A DNA stretch of 64,000 nt. Source: Amaranthus tricolor (Eukaryota; Streptophyta; Magnoliopsida; Caryophyllales; Amaranthaceae). Both the position numbers and the translations under genes were made by a program. The stretch lies in assembly GCF_026212465.1 (NCBI RefSeq), contig NC_080059.1:8262811-8326810 (forward strand), given 5' to 3'. The notes under the pieces were generated by a model. The model was not told the DNA's origin and searched no databases. It saw only the letters and a list, made by a program, of their open reading frames with translations. Below are positions 23,456 to 36,783 of the stretch, piece by piece (position 1 is the stretch's first letter; each line of letters opens with the position of its first letter).

Positions 23456-26409
23456 CCTTTTACATGTATACCTTATAAACAAGGATATGAATTCGGATTT
23501 CGGAATAACCCTAATTTTGTTCAGGTGGTATGCAGTTGGGAGCTAGACTCATTCACAGTTAAGAAATTTATTTGGCAACATACAAAATGAGAACAAGATA
23601 ATCTCTGTGGGACCGGACAAGCACAACATTATGTATATTTATGTAATTTTTCTGATTTTTAATAGTTGCTATACTTCTTTTTTTTACATTATTCAATGCA
23701 CGATTTTAATTTTTAACATTTTTAATTTCAAATAATAAAAAATTTTAAAAAGTTAATATTATGAAAATATGCATTAAGACGAATCAATCAAGATTCCATT
23801 TGACTGTGTTTTACATCATACATGGAGAAATATATACCAAATAAGATCAGTTGATGAACTGTAATTGCTACAAAAATTGTAGCGACTATTAAAATCCAGA
23901 TGAAGTATTATTGGTAATCATAAAAAATTCATTTACATTGTGTATATTATATTCGAATATCGATATATTGTGTTGGATTATACATATACTGTTTTGGGGC
24001 ACTCTTGGGTTATGTATACTAAAATTGGAGTATCGTTGGAGTACCAATACACATTTCTTAATAATGAGCATATTCATAAATATAGGAAAAAAATTAACTA
24101 AAAAGAAATTCTTGGGTTGATTTTAAAAAGAATTAACAACGTTAAAAATTTTGCTCAAAGCCACTACTTGAGGACCTGTTTGGAGTCGTATTTCATGACC
24201 AACATAAAACTTATTACGACATCTTTAATTAAGTAGGTCAATAATCGACATAGCAAATCCTTTAGAACTGATTTAAAAAAGGTATTTTGTATTGGTGGAT
24301 AATTTTTCAAGTATAAAAATAATAATTAATGATGTGATAAAAGAAAGATATAAGGTGAATAATAGATAAGATACAAGGCTGTCAGATAAGTTGAATAATG
24401 GATATAAATAAAGGAAGCGATATTGTATTTATATCGTAGATTAATTTAATTAAAGTTAATAATTCAAGTTAATTTTAAAAGGAAAAAAACGGGAGGAGGA
24501 AAAAGCAGGGAGGGAGGAAAATCAAATGATTATGCCGAAGTTAAGTGGATAAAACACGTGGCTGTTAACTGTGGGTTTATCTTGAAGAAATTTATTGTTG
24601 GGTGATTTAAAGAGATGTGGGAAGAATTATTAGTCAAATATCATGTCACAATCAATTAGATGAAGAGGAGATGTGGTTTAAATTTAATTTGATTATTGAA
24701 ACTTTTCTCTCTAAATTTAAATCATCATATATTCTATTAATTTTATTATATAATAGCAAAAAGAAAATTTGATTGTAAGCATGTTATTTGTCTTTTTTTC
24801 ATTGGTTAGTATTAATGGAATTTGAGTGATTTGCATTTTTTTACATATATTATATTTAAAAATTTATATTTTTTGAAAAACTCATATATTAATAGATACA
24901 ATAAATTACAATTATTTAAATTACACAGTTGTATATAAATGCACTGTTTAAAAATTATAATGGAAAATATATAATGTACTGTGTAGAATATTATATATTG
25001 TCTGATAAAATTCTGGAATTACATCCCGTAGAAAAATTATACTACAGAATAAATTACATTTATTCCAGTGTAATTGAAATTACACAATTTAGAAAATTAT
25101 ACTACAAAATTACACTGTGTATAAAACCATACAGCAATTTAGGAAATTACTTGAAGTACATAATAACTCTTTTTCCATCAATTATTATTTAAAACTAATT
25201 AAATGACATAAAATTCAATTAATTGATCATTAAAATCGATCATTTATATTGTTAGGCTACCATAATTATAATTTTAAATTTTAGGAAAAACGTAAAGTAT
25301 GATTTGCAATATAAAATTTCTTTAAAATATTGACGTATTAAAAAATTCTTGCATTGCACGGGTTTCTATTCTAGTATTGTTTATAATTCAAATTGAATTG
25401 AATTGAAGTTGTAAATACCAATCCAAATTATATAGAGTTTGCATCAAACTAATCACTTTGTACCGAACTGACCAATTTACATCAAAATAGTATTATCTTC
25501 ACATAATATTATGTTTCATTTGATTGTATCAAACATTTTCATAAAAATCACTAATCTAATTAATTAATCAAATTCATTAGTTTAATTGATTATTAATTAA
25601 TAATTTTCAAAAAAATGATTCTATAACTATAAGTTAAATATGTTTTACTATAAGTACTTCTTTAATCCTTTTAAAATTGCTATTAATAATAATAACATAA
25701 TATAAAAAGTATTATTTTTAGTAACAAATTAATAAAAATTATAAGAATTTAGTGAAGAGAAATAAATTATTGATTGATGTTGGCATGGGGGGAGGGGGAG
25801 GCACATGAACCGTGAGAAAAGCATATTCGGTTATTGTGTAGAAATACAAGTGAAAGATATTTTAATTTATTACATTGGATCATAAATTATTAAAATAATT
25901 ATGGTCCATGTGGGACTATTTTTTTTAACAAGGTGGGGGATTATTTTTATTGTGTCCGTACTGCTTTATTATCTAATCTAATCTAATCAAGCCATCTTTA
26001 CTTAGTGAAGGTGCATTTGCGTGGTGGAGGATAAGCTGAGATAAGGTATTTGTGGGACCCCTTTTCCAACTTCCAATCTTTTTCTTAAAATTCCTTTTTC
26101 ACTTCACATTTTCTCATAATCTCCTTATTAGTATTACTCCACTTTATAAAGGGTAGCATGAGAGCACCAAAATTTTAGATGAGAACTTCGCCCATAACTA
26201 AAAATTTTAAAAAGTTAATATAAATAATTATTTTGTTAAGACGAATTAAACAAGATCACACCTGATATGTTTTAACTTATAGATTAAAAATAAAATACAA
26301 ATTAAAAGCGAATTGTGAATGAAATTTAAAATTCAAATGGGATAAAGTCACTGAAACGGAAATAGTATTTACTAATTGCTTTATTTCTTATATCTCTTAG
26401 CCCCCCGCT
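23456..26409. other. Intergenic AT-rich DNA
   Basis: No supported gene; the short open frames at 23889-24120 and 24929-25192 have AT-biased composition and no recognisable domain. Near 24960-25140 repeated TTACA/AGAAAATTATACTACA motifs suggest a degraded repeat. A possible Helitron 3' end lies at 25345-25374. Confidence 0.45.
25345..25374 (+). mobile_element. Possible Helitron 3' terminus
   Basis: TTGCATTGCACGGG followed 9 bases later by CTAG and then T. Plant Helitrons end in a GC-rich hairpin of GCA..GC..GGG type shortly before CTAG/CTRR. The left arm of the hairpin is degraded and no 5' end was found, so this is weak. Confidence 0.3.
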
Positions 26410-26773
26410 CAGGCCCGTATCTAGTCAGGGGTGGGTGGGGCAAAGGCCTAGGCTCCATATTTCAGAAATTTGATAGATTTAAATTTAAATATTAAAAAAT
26501 AAAAAGATAAAGAATTAAGATGGTAGCCGGGTATTATTGGAAAATAAATTAATTATCTGACAAGTAAATTAAATGAGAAAGATTTATACACATTTTTCTC
26601 AAAAATAAATGGAAATTCTTCTATCTCTTACATATTTGAAATTGAAATTTCAATTTACATTATAGAAGTAATATTATTAAAATTTTAATTTGCTTTATAA
26701 TATTTGAAAGGGCAATAAGGGCCCCTATTTCTAATTTCACCCTGAGGCCACCGAAAGTTCAAAAACGGGCCTG
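26410..26773. mobile_element. Nonautonomous hAT-like element (364 bp)
   Basis: Perfect 9-bp terminal inverted repeats CAGGCCCGT / ACGGGCCTG, flanked by 8-bp near-identical duplications CCCCCGCT (26402-26409) and CTCCCGCT (26774-26781). Eight-base duplications and CAG-type termini are hAT hallmarks. The interior is AT-rich and noncoding. Confidence 0.82.
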
Positions 26774-28042
26774 CTCCCGCTATATTGACATACTACAAAC
26801 TACAAAAGAGGTTACTACGTAATAGAGGAGTATTTACTGGTCGATTTTTTAAAGTTTTGCCCAATTGTGAAGTCAATGTAAAGTTTTAATAAAAATAAAA
26901 TAGTTTATTATCTTGATATAATTAATTGGTTTTCATATGAGAATCAGATCTTGTTTCTGTTAAAGTAAGTATCACTTTCTTAAATAAGATTTTGAAATTA
27001 AAATGTTACTTTCACCTATGCAAAACCCTCAACAACAAATAAAATTAGATTGAAATAATTGTAAATTTAATATATGTAAAAGTTTGATGTCGTAATTGTT
27101 CTTTGTTATTATTTTTAAGCATATGAGCTTTAAATATATCGAATTTCATATAATGTTGAAAAAATTATTACATGTCTAAATATTCACAGAAAATAAATTT
27201 ATTAGTATTCATAGTGAACCACATTTTTCTCCATGCCATACTCCAGATACGACATTCATAGTTGTGGACAATTTGAGCTTAATTAGTTACAGAAAGATAG
27301 TTTAGGTGATCGATACATTTACTGATAGTGTTTAGTAAATTAGTTAGTTGAGACAACTTGCTATTAATTAAAAATAACCAATTTAAAACAAACTTTCCCA
27401 CCCACAAATAAAATTGGTCAACTAATCAAATCAACCACTCCAATCAAGTATCATCAGTTATTTATTATTGCCAAAAGTCCCCATAAACTAATTGTGTATA
27501 AACTTGATAATCAGTCAAAGCTTAAATAAGTATTTTCTGGAGATTGAATGAGTTGTACATAAACAATTTCTTGTTTTTTTACTAATACCGTTTCAATGGT
27601 TCCGTAACTCGTTAGTATCAGGTAAGGAAATCACTAATATTGTTTTCTGAAAAAAAAAAATATATCTACATAATTAAAAAAAATTACTAAGAAAAGGCTC
27701 TAGCAAGCCGACACTAATACAACAGATCATATCAAAACTTTGCAAATAAATGTGTTTGGTCGAAAATAGTACGAATTAGGATGGGTGCTTCGGTTCTGAG
27801 AAGTCTTCTTATAGTCATATATTAAAAACCGTTTTAAGCCGATTCTATCTTTTGCGATTTTAGAGATTGTATTGTTGACTAAAAAAGGGAATTTTACTTT
27901 GGAATGAAGGAAAGTACACAATTCCAACATGTGATCATTCTTGGGGTAGGTTGATATTTGAGAGATTTGGGGGTGTAACAATAAAATTGATTAGTATCAT
28001 CACAAAGACACAAACCAATGATGGGCCAACCCTAATGTTTGA
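26774..28042. other. Intergenic AT-rich DNA
   Basis: No gene or complete repeat recognised. The 84-codon minus-strand frame at 27727-27981 has no known domain. Confidence 0.45.
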
Positions 28043-28183
28043 GAAAATTTTAAATGATTAAGATAAATTATCAATAAAATGAACCAAATAAGATAAGTTT
28101 TAACTTATTTTCAAAAGTAAGCGTGAAACTTATCTTATTTGGTTCATTTTGTTGATAATTTATCTTAATCATTTTAAATTTTC
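28043..28183. mobile_element. Palindromic MITE with 9-bp target duplication (Mutator-like)
   Basis: A 141-bp near-perfect hairpin: arms of about 57 bp (GAAAATTTTAAATGATTAAG... and its complement) around a spacer of about 25 bp. Exact 9-bp direct repeats AATGTTTGA flank it (28034-28042 and 28184-28192), indicating a Mutator-like target duplication. Confidence 0.85.
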
Positions 28184-29824
28184 AATGTTTGACTTACTCT
28201 ATTAAAAAGTTTTCACAAACTGAAGTCAAGTGGGACAAAGGATTTGGGGGCACAAAGAGTATTTTGTAAACATGTAATCCACCAAATATTTTACTCATAA
28301 TTATATGTATTTTTCAGCTGCTAATTTTTTTGCCAAAAGTAAATTTTATAAAATATAAAAAAAAAAACCTTAGTGTTACTACTTAGGGATAAGAGATAAA
28401 TGTGACATAACCCAAGGAAAGGGCACCTCAAAAGGTCTAGCTATCTTCTACCCTATACAAATTTGTTAATAATCCTATACAAATTCTAATATTTTATTAG
28501 AAATTAGACACCAACAAGGGTCAATACATTACAAAACATGGCTACGAACATCAGCAATTTGCTTTCTAAGCAGCATGTCATGACCCAGGACAACAAAAAC
28601 AAAATTTTAAATAATAAAATATAGTATAATAAAGTTTTATTCCCTCCATCCCATTTAAAATGTTAATTTTTTCATTGTAATACGAAAATTATTGTTATGT
28701 TTCTATTGTATAATATAAATTTATATCTAATATTGTAATATATATATTTACTTATGGAAAAAAAATTACATAAATAATATTCTCTTATGTAATATATATA
28801 TATATATATATTTGAATAGAGAGTAAAAAAGTATTCAGAACAATTACACTCTTTAATTATTTTCCCACTATAATTATTTTTCCTTTTATTTAACTTTAAA
28901 TTATTTCTAATCAAACTTGGAAAAATGGTCGATCAGTTGAGTTTTGGATAGGATTAGTTTCAGTTGGATAATTTTTACGTCGGGTCGATTTCAAGTCAAA
29001 TCACTCAGAGTTTGACAGGTTCATATTGAGCCAACGAATTTCAGATTGGGGGTTAAAATTTTCGGATTTCATTGCTTTTTTTTTTTAGGTCGGATTTGGA
29101 ATAAATTTAAGTGCGGGATCAAATTTTGAATGTGTAATTCCAAGTAGAGTATATAATATAGTATCAGCCCCACCACTCCAAATTATTCATTAAAAGAAAA
29201 GAACCTGATTTACACCCTCATCCATGTGGTCTAAAAGATGATGTAAATATTTCTTTCCTGAAATGATATGCAGATTGAGAGAAAACAGTGGGCTATTTAA
29301 ATAAAATGGTTTTCTAATCAATTTGCATGGTGGGGATAATATAATTAGTAAATTAGAAAAGCATATATAATAATACACTTACTAATAAGATGGATTTGGT
29401 AAACAAAAAAAGAAGCAATTTTAATGGGGTTTAAACAACCACTTCTCCCTAATAAAACAAAATATTTATGGGGCCTACCTAATTGAAGGTTTAAATAAGT
29501 TGATCCATTTTAATTTTGTTAAGGTAGCATTTAAGCCTTTTCTCACATATGATTTGATCAATTTCATGACTTGTTGTATGAGACTTTCCTATTAAGAAAT
29601 GGCTCAAATAATTAATTTATTTTTCTAATTAATAACTTTAAGGTTTTAAGTAATTATTTTAAGGTATAATAAATTATTTTAAGATTATAATCAATTTGAA
29701 ATTGTAAGTGATTATTTTAATATTATAATTAATTACGTTGAGACATAAATATATATTGAGCAAACTCAATAAAAATAATCTCACTCGTAACATCGTCTCA
29801 AGTGAAAATTTGTCATATCATAAA
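28184..29824. other. Intergenic DNA with repeat remnants
   Basis: No gene. CCCTCCATCCCATTT at about 28645 is one end of a Stowaway-like element with no partner seen. A short (TA)n lies at 28793-28811. The text GGTCGATTTCAAGTC near 28980 resembles intergenic hAT-type repeats also seen near 39320 and 42040. Confidence 0.4.
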
Positions 29825-30939
29825 CAACTGGTCTTGGGCGAGACGGTCTCAATATGAGATGGATAATAAAATCAGCCCAATTATAATTTTTCTCAATATG
29901 CGCTCATCATTTGATCTATTTAAAATCATAATTGATACATTTAAGGTTAAAATTGAAATTTTTTATAAGTTATAACTGATCATAATTAATCACTTTAAAA
30001 TCTAAATTGATTATTCTTAGATCAAAATTGAAATTTTTTACTCCCTCCTACTCTTCTAATTAGTCCCATTTGAAATTCACCGATTTTTAGGTGGGTCAAA
30101 TGGAACCACTTAAAAAGGAGAAAGAAAGGGTAACAAGCGAATTGTTAAAAGTTTTTCATTAGATTTATTGTAATAGGTAATGTGAGTAAGGGTAATAAGG
30201 TCAAAATACATACTGTAAATAGAAATGAGACTAATAGGGTGACTTAACCCTATTTGAAAATGGGACTAATAGGGAGAATAGAAGGGAGTATTACAAAGAA
30301 GCCATGTACTCTTGGTCATTTCCAAGAGCATTCATTGAATCAATTGGCAAACATAATTCGAAATCGACACTTCCTTCACCTTCACATCCAGGATAAGCAA
30401 ACATTACACCTATAACTTTATTTTCAAGTACATTATGAATAGAAAATTGTTGGGGAAGAGTAATACCACTATTATTGATCGATAATTAAAGAGTACAAAT
30501 TCTCTTATGTTCCATTTTTCCATTAGAACCATTATATTGCATCGAATAAGAGTACTTATAATGGACAATGTTTTGACACTATTATTGATAGTGTTATACT
30601 ATTTATTTGTTGTTTGAAATTTAACTATAGAATAATACTATTGTATTACCTCTATTCTAAAATTATGAAAAAAAAAATCATATTTAGGTAGAAATTGATT
30701 AGTTTGACGTCAAAATTGATCAATTTCAGGTAAAAATTGAAATTTTTTATTTTAATTGGTCTATTTAAGGTTTACTTTAAATTGAAATTGATACCTTTAA
30801 GGTCAAAATTGATACATTTAAGGTCAAAATTAAATTTTTATTTTTTAATTTTTGGAAGAGCAGCCATTTTCATTTTTCGCTTTTGGGCTGGCCTATATAG
30901 ACGGTCTCATAATGAAACTGTCTGATCCGAGTTTTTGTG
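29825..30939. mobile_element. Mutator-like nonautonomous element with nested Stowaway
   Basis: Ends carry GGTCTTGGGCGAGACGGTCTC (29833 on) and, inverted, GACGGTCTCAT (30900 region) with TTTTTGTG at the tip. Exact 9-bp duplications TATCATAAA flank it (29816-29824 and 30940-30948). The interior has degenerate AAGGTCAAAATTGA-type repeats and a Stowaway-like insertion. No coding sequence. Confidence 0.72.
30041..30288. mobile_element. Stowaway-like MITE (248 bp)
   Basis: Terminal inverted repeats CTCCCTCCTACTCTTCTAAT / revcomp of TAGGGAGAATAGAAGGGAG, both followed inward by TAGTCCCATTT, with TA on each side (30039-30040, 30289-30290), as expected for mariner-type MITEs. Confidence 0.85.
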
Positions 30940-31526
30940 TATCATAAAAGGTGAATTATTAGGTGATCATAAAATTTTCTATTTGCGCTTCTATTAATTT
31001 ACTTGTTATGAGCCCAAGTAGCCCATCTTTACCAAACTTTGCCATCTATCCAAAAAGCCCAATTCCTAAGAGAATCCTAAATCTAACAAGTGTCCCTATA
31101 AAAGAAATTTGTTGTATTTAATTTGAGTGGAAAGGGTACCGGAGAAAAAGACAAAAATATATACAGATGGCAGAAAAAAGTAATTAATATGAAAAAATAA
31201 AATAAATTTATAAATGAGATTAAATAAGAAAGTGAGACTATTGTCAAAAATATAAAGTGAGATGAAGCTATATTTGATTCAAAACAATTTTATTGTATGT
31301 TTTTACAATAGGATAAATTGAATAGACTGGAATAATAATTGATTTAAATTAAATCAACTAATGCAATTAAACACATCTTGGTTGGAATCTTTTTTAGATA
31401 ACAAAAGATTTAAAGATAATTATAATTTAGTTGGAGCATCGATAATGTCTTGTAATTGTTGATATTTGATGAACGACATGATATGATAACTTAAATGTCA
31501 CAATAAACACTATATGTTATATAGGA

Positions 31527-31587
<61 letters not shown>

Positions 31588-31720
31588 TATTCCTGAATTC
31601 ATCAATGAAATTGTGAATAACCTTATCTAAGTACAAAAGTAATAAAAATGAAAATGAAAGAGAAAAAAAACTACATCCAAATATATAATTTAAATAAAAA
31701 TTAAATTGAATTATAAAATT
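30940..31720. other. Spacer downstream of the thioesterase gene
   Basis: AT-rich, no gene; contains the (AAT)n tract and the likely 3' UTR of the minus-strand thioesterase next to 31720. Confidence 0.5.
31527..31588. repeat. (AAT)n microsatellite
   Basis: About 20 AAT/TAA units. Confidence 0.95.
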
Positions 31721-34700
31721 CTAACATAATTTAGGAAGCCATTTAGTTCTAGCACGAACAATCTCTTGTTTATTATCTTGCATCCGCAAAAGATGAGTGT
31801 TTTCAATATGTTTAGAGTTGGCAAGGACACTACAATTAGGAGTGTTTTCCATGCTTGTTAATGATTCAAGTATGTTAGATTGCCTACATTCTCTTCGATA
31901 TTCTAGTGTCATACTTGTCATGTCATAGTCTTGCAACACCTTCAATGGCACACTCTGAAAATATTAAAAAAAAAACAAATTTTAACATTATTATTATTTT
32001 TTTTTAACTTTCATATTTTATGAGAAATTGATATTTCAACTATACACTAAAAAAAATACTCATAAAATTGCGAGGGCCAAAAGCCAACTAACAAGCGTTC
32101 GTCGCTTTTTTAAAAAAATGACGACGACCTTGCAATAACAAAACATTTTGTAATTCTAGACATCAAGATGGCAACAGCCTGACGACCAACCCCACTCGTT
32201 ACCCGACCAAAATATTAATTTTATTTTAAAAATAGTAGCGATTTCCGAGCTACTGCCCGGGCCGTTGCCAACAAGGGCGGCAATCTGAAGCCATAATCAA
32301 GTGGTCGCCACTTTTAAAAATTTTAAATGTTAGTATTGATTATACAACATAATATTTAATTTAAGGATGGGACATGGTCGGTCTTAGCCGACTAATAACT
32401 CTGCCCTTGGACTTAGTTGTGTATGAAAGTTGAAGATATAAAAAAAATAACCTCTAAGATCCAGCCAATATATTTAACGTTGTTTACGTGCAAATTTGCA
32501 TCCATATCATTCCATCTAGGCTGAAATTATTATAAGCAAATGAAATTATTATGAGTAATGAAATATTATTAGGATTGTGATTGTAATTTGTAAACATGAA
32601 TTAATGATTGTACTTACTACCAAGCCTGATTGAATAATATCAGCCGTTTGATCAGTGAGTTTATGGATTCTGAGGAGATGATCATCTTCACCATTTTCAA
32701 TTGCATATCTATTTAAGTAAAAGGGTTGCACTTCTTGTCTCACTTCTTCTGGTATTTTTGATAATTTCCTGCTTTCTCTGTTCATGATCACCCATGTACT
32801 ACGTACAATAGTATTTCAACTATGTATGATTAGTACTTAACCAACTATAACACCAAAAGCTAACACTTCGACCTTGTTTAGTATCCGATATTTTCTAGAT
32901 GTAATTAACTTTTATTTTATTGTTGACTTGTTAGCGGATCAAATAATGATGAAATTGCTTCGTGAAATTTGATTTTTAAGTCGTATAAAAAGTTATTCTA
33001 AACGAGTTTTTTCATTAATTTTTAAATTGTTTTACGTTTTCTTTTATAAATAACAAATAGCCAATATCCAATGTAACCAAATAACACTTAAAAACCAAAT
33101 AGTCAAGGTTATTTTCATGGAATCAATTCAACTAAAAGTTTAAGTTGATGGTTGAGGTTTCAACATATGCTATATACTTTGACACGCCCCCTCACAGAGA
33201 ATCAATTGGGCTAAAAGTATGGATGCAGCACATGACCTCTACAAACCAGCATTAAATATTTCACTTTAAATGAGGGGTAGTTGAGATTCGAACCCATGAC
33301 TTTTTGTCACGTTGGCTTCTAATACTATATCAAGATTCAACTCAACCAAAAACTTAAACTGATGGTGCGAACAATCTTACATTGTGTACTAACTAACAAC
33401 AAACATTATTTACATATTTGAGTTATGAGTACGTACTAACCCACTAAAACAAAGTTACCTTGTAGCTCGTGTTATAATTTTTTGAGTACTATAGTCACGT
33501 ATTATCCAATCTCTTCGCATACCATTTTTTCCGGCTGCATCTACCCAAGTATCGATTTCGACTAAGTCTCCCCTGGACAAATCAATCACCATGACACATA
33601 TTTTATTTTTTTATTAAATAATTCAATTAATACATATTATGTAAGAATATAATTAAGTTCTTGTTTTGAGATATTTCACTAAAAAATATAATCTCATAAA
33701 AATAGCTATATAAATAATTATTATGAAATAATAATTTACCATACCAAGAACTATATTTGTTAACTTCAACATGTACACGGGTTACGACCCAAATGAGTTT
33801 CCTAAGACTCATCTCTCGTGTTGCACCAAACCCATTTCCAGCTAGTCCTGAGCTTGTCACATGATTTAATGCTGTCTCCTACATACACATTTCCCACAAA
33901 CTTAAATTACAATTAAATATAACATGTGCGAATCTTAGATCGTAAATTAGATAGAGTCAAAGTAATTATCCAAATAAAAACTAGGATTGTCTTGAGATGG
34001 CAAATTGGGCGATCGGGTGCGGTATATCCTCTCCGTATTTATACCCATCTAAAATTTTTATTTTCACCGCTCATGGCAGATAAAATTGGTATAGCCACCA
34101 CTACCCACCTGAGTTCCATATAAAACCATCCCCACCCACTATGATAAACTGAGTATTCATGGGTATTCCCAGTAAGTATATGCTCCATAAAAATATATTT
34201 TTTTACAAATTCAATTATGCATCTAATTTATCAAATCATACCATGTAATAAAATAAATTTACAATTCTTAATTTTTTGTCATAGTTTTAATAAAAATATA
34301 CAAAATTGACATAAAGTAAGCAATACATTGTAGTTATAAGGTGAGGGCAATGGATATGGACGGGTAAGATCTCATACCCACCATCTACTCACTACTTATG
34401 GCGAGTATGACTTTTCATATTCATATCTAATCAGTACCCTCTAAATTTATATCCATATACATGCCAACTAGAGCAAAATCTATATAATTTTACTCGCTTG
34501 GAGGGTCAAGGTTCAAACTTTCATCTCATATTTAAAAATTTCATTCGGACTAAGCTCCTTCCAGGCCCAAAAAAAATCATCTATATCAGTTTAGTTGTTA
34601 AGAGAGTAAATCAAAAAACTTAAATTGTGTGAATAAAACTCACATTAAAATAAAGAAAAAATACGTGTCTGAAAAAGTGGTGAAACTATTTATGTAAATA

Positions 34701-35163
34701 AAAATGTAGCAAATTTAATAAAATCGATAAAAATGAAAATTATAGCAAGTTCAAAAGCTTAAAACTATTAACCAACCTGTAAGAGATTCATTAGGGTTTC
34801 CATAGTAGAAGTTTTATCTGGACCAATTTCATAAGATCTAATAATAAAAGTTTGCCTATATACAAACCTACCCTCCACAAACTTCCCTAACATACATGCA
34901 TCACCTTCATTATTCATCATTTCACTCTTCTTTAATCCCACATAAGATGTCTCTCCAACACTAATAGTACCATTGATCTTCTTCCCATTTATTACATCTA
35001 TATTCGGAGGAATTCGATTGTACAATCCAAAAACCGATTTTAGATTTTTTGAATGATTCGAGTGACATACATTGAATTGAGATATATAATTTATATGTTC
35101 AATTTTCTTTGTTCTAAGTAAAAAAATTTGGTTAAGGCTTGAATTTTGAATAGATATTGTCAT
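31721..35163 (-). CDS. Acyl-ACP thioesterase, FatB-like, 372 aa
   Basis: Hydrolyses acyl-ACP in plastids to release free fatty acids (acyl-ACP thioesterase family, double hotdog fold). Six minus-strand exons: 35163-34777, 33878-33745, 33572-33459, 32798-32618, 32520-32452, 31954-31721; all introns GT-AG and the joined frame ends TAG. Recognisable blocks: YRQTFIIRSYEIGPDKT (hotdog 1 start, about residue 105), ETALNHV, LIWVVTRVHVEV, GKNGMRRDWIIRD, KLSKIPEEVRQEV, then MDANLHVNNVKYIGW (278-292) and LEYRREC (312-318). Catalytic candidates D279, N281, H283, E317 and C318 are all present; the usual NQH is NLH here. The N-terminal about 85 residues are a poorly conserved presumed transit region, and the hydrophobic anchor common in FatB is absent. 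Chain length shorter than typical FatB (about 400). Introns hold a TRIM copy and other repeats. FatB-like versus an unnamed divergent clade is uncertain. Confidence 0.9.
33113..33398 (-). mobile_element. TRIM-like mini LTR element, copy B (thioesterase intron 3)
   Basis: About 286 bp in minus orientation. Terminal repeats contain ACCATCAA.TTAAACTTTT.GTTGA; the interior has GTATTAGAAGCCAACGTGAC, GGGTTCGAATCTC and, before the right repeat, a GAGGGGGCG purine tract. Same family as 23163-23455; entirely intronic. Confidence 0.65.
33926..34460. repeat. Probable nonautonomous hAT-type repeat in thioesterase intron 1
   Basis: Text such as GATGGCAAATTGGGCGATCGG on the left and ATGCCAACTAGAG on the right with CCCACC/GGGTA blocks between resembles the common plant repeats built on TGGCAAxxGGGCGGG. 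Ends and duplications could not be fixed. Confidence 0.35.
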
Positions 35164-35727
35164 ATTTAAGGTTCCTAAATTTTTTGGAAGAAGGATTTTT
35201 GGCTTGTGATTAGAGGATTAAGCTTAAGAGCAAAAATGATGAAGTTTTGATGTTAAGATGCTAAAAATGTGTACATATTATTGGTGGGTGTAACTACTTT
35301 TTTGTAGTCAATGGGAAAATACTAATTATGTTAAATTGAATATTTGCAAAGAGATCTTATGCATATAATGACAAGAAAGACAATAGTCAATATATAAACC
35401 CTTGTTCTATTAAAGTAGTTTGCAAATGTTGCCAAATAATATTTGTAGCTCAACAACTTTCATGGGTTGGAAGGAAAACTATGGTTGCTTCTTATTGTTG
35501 GCTTACACACAAGTGTACAATTAGGATATTAACTTTGATATTATTATTCCACATCTATTAGTATTCTTATTCATGATATATATTAATAAAAATAATTTTA
35601 TTCACTTTACTAGTTACTTTTTAATATAAAATTTAATAAAAGTCAATGAATTTTACAAGTTTAATTATAACTAATAAGAAAATCCAATTCTACTATAACA
35701 ACCTTCAAAATTACGACCTTTAATTAA

Positions 35728-35728
<1 letters not shown>

Positions 35729-35819
<91 letters not shown>
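35729..35819. repeat. (AT)n microsatellite
   Basis: About 45 uninterrupted TA units, the longest in the window. Confidence 0.95.
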
Positions 35820-35822
<3 letters not shown>

Positions 35823-36783
35823 CTTAGTAATTAGCGTATACGTATTAGAAACTTAATGTTACCAATAAGGGTTTGGAATTTGAAAAAGTATTTTGGGAAG
35901 ATGGTTGACAAGGTAATCAGCAATGAAGACGAGAGACGTTCCTCAGGCCCAGCCCATTGAAACTTAATGTCTATTACATTATTTTTAGTGTCAACTTATC
36001 GTATTCTTAATACCTACTTACAATATCTTAAATGCCTACTTATTATTTTTAATGCCTATTTATAATATTTAAAATATATATATTAGACAGGTCTAATTAG
36101 AGAAGATCTCTCAAAAAGACCGTCTCTCACATAAATTTGTATTAATATATCTACTTGGCAAAATGATTTAGAGAGTTGATATTGTATCGTTATGGCCCGA
36201 GTAATTTCAAGTAGGGTACGATATCAGCCCTATCCCAAATGAATGGGTGACATAGGCCTTTAAAAGCCCATATTTGTTTTATTGGGCTTGAATTAAATAA
36301 TAATGTACGATGAAGCGTAATCTACATGGAGTAGGCTTCCATTTCTTTTGAATAAATGGAGTAGGCTTCCATTAATCAAAGCTCCATCGAGATTTGGTTT
36401 ACATCTTTTTAACTTAATGGCTTTATTATAATAATTATATGTTTTGATACACAAATAAAAGAATCCTAAACATTGAGACATGCCACCGACATTATAAAGA
36501 GCATGAAAATTCGAGACATACATGTGCCTTGGCTTAAATGCAAAGAAAACCTTGATCTCACTACAATCCTCTATTAAGTTTATGATTATCCTTTTTCTTT
36601 TAAATTAAATACATATTGCTTTAAAAAAAATTAATACTTCTACAAAATAAGGGGTCTACTTGGAAAATGGTATTTGGCTGGATTTTGCTTAATAATTGAG
36701 TTAGCTGTTATAACCAAAATGTTTGATATAAATTAATTTTTAATTGTTCATTAAAAAAAAATTGGTATTCAAAGGACAACAAA

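Noticed and set aside
32045..32350. CACTA-like end (CACTAAAAAAA) in thioesterase intron 5
   Set aside because: No matching opposite end or target duplication could be found, so no element is called.
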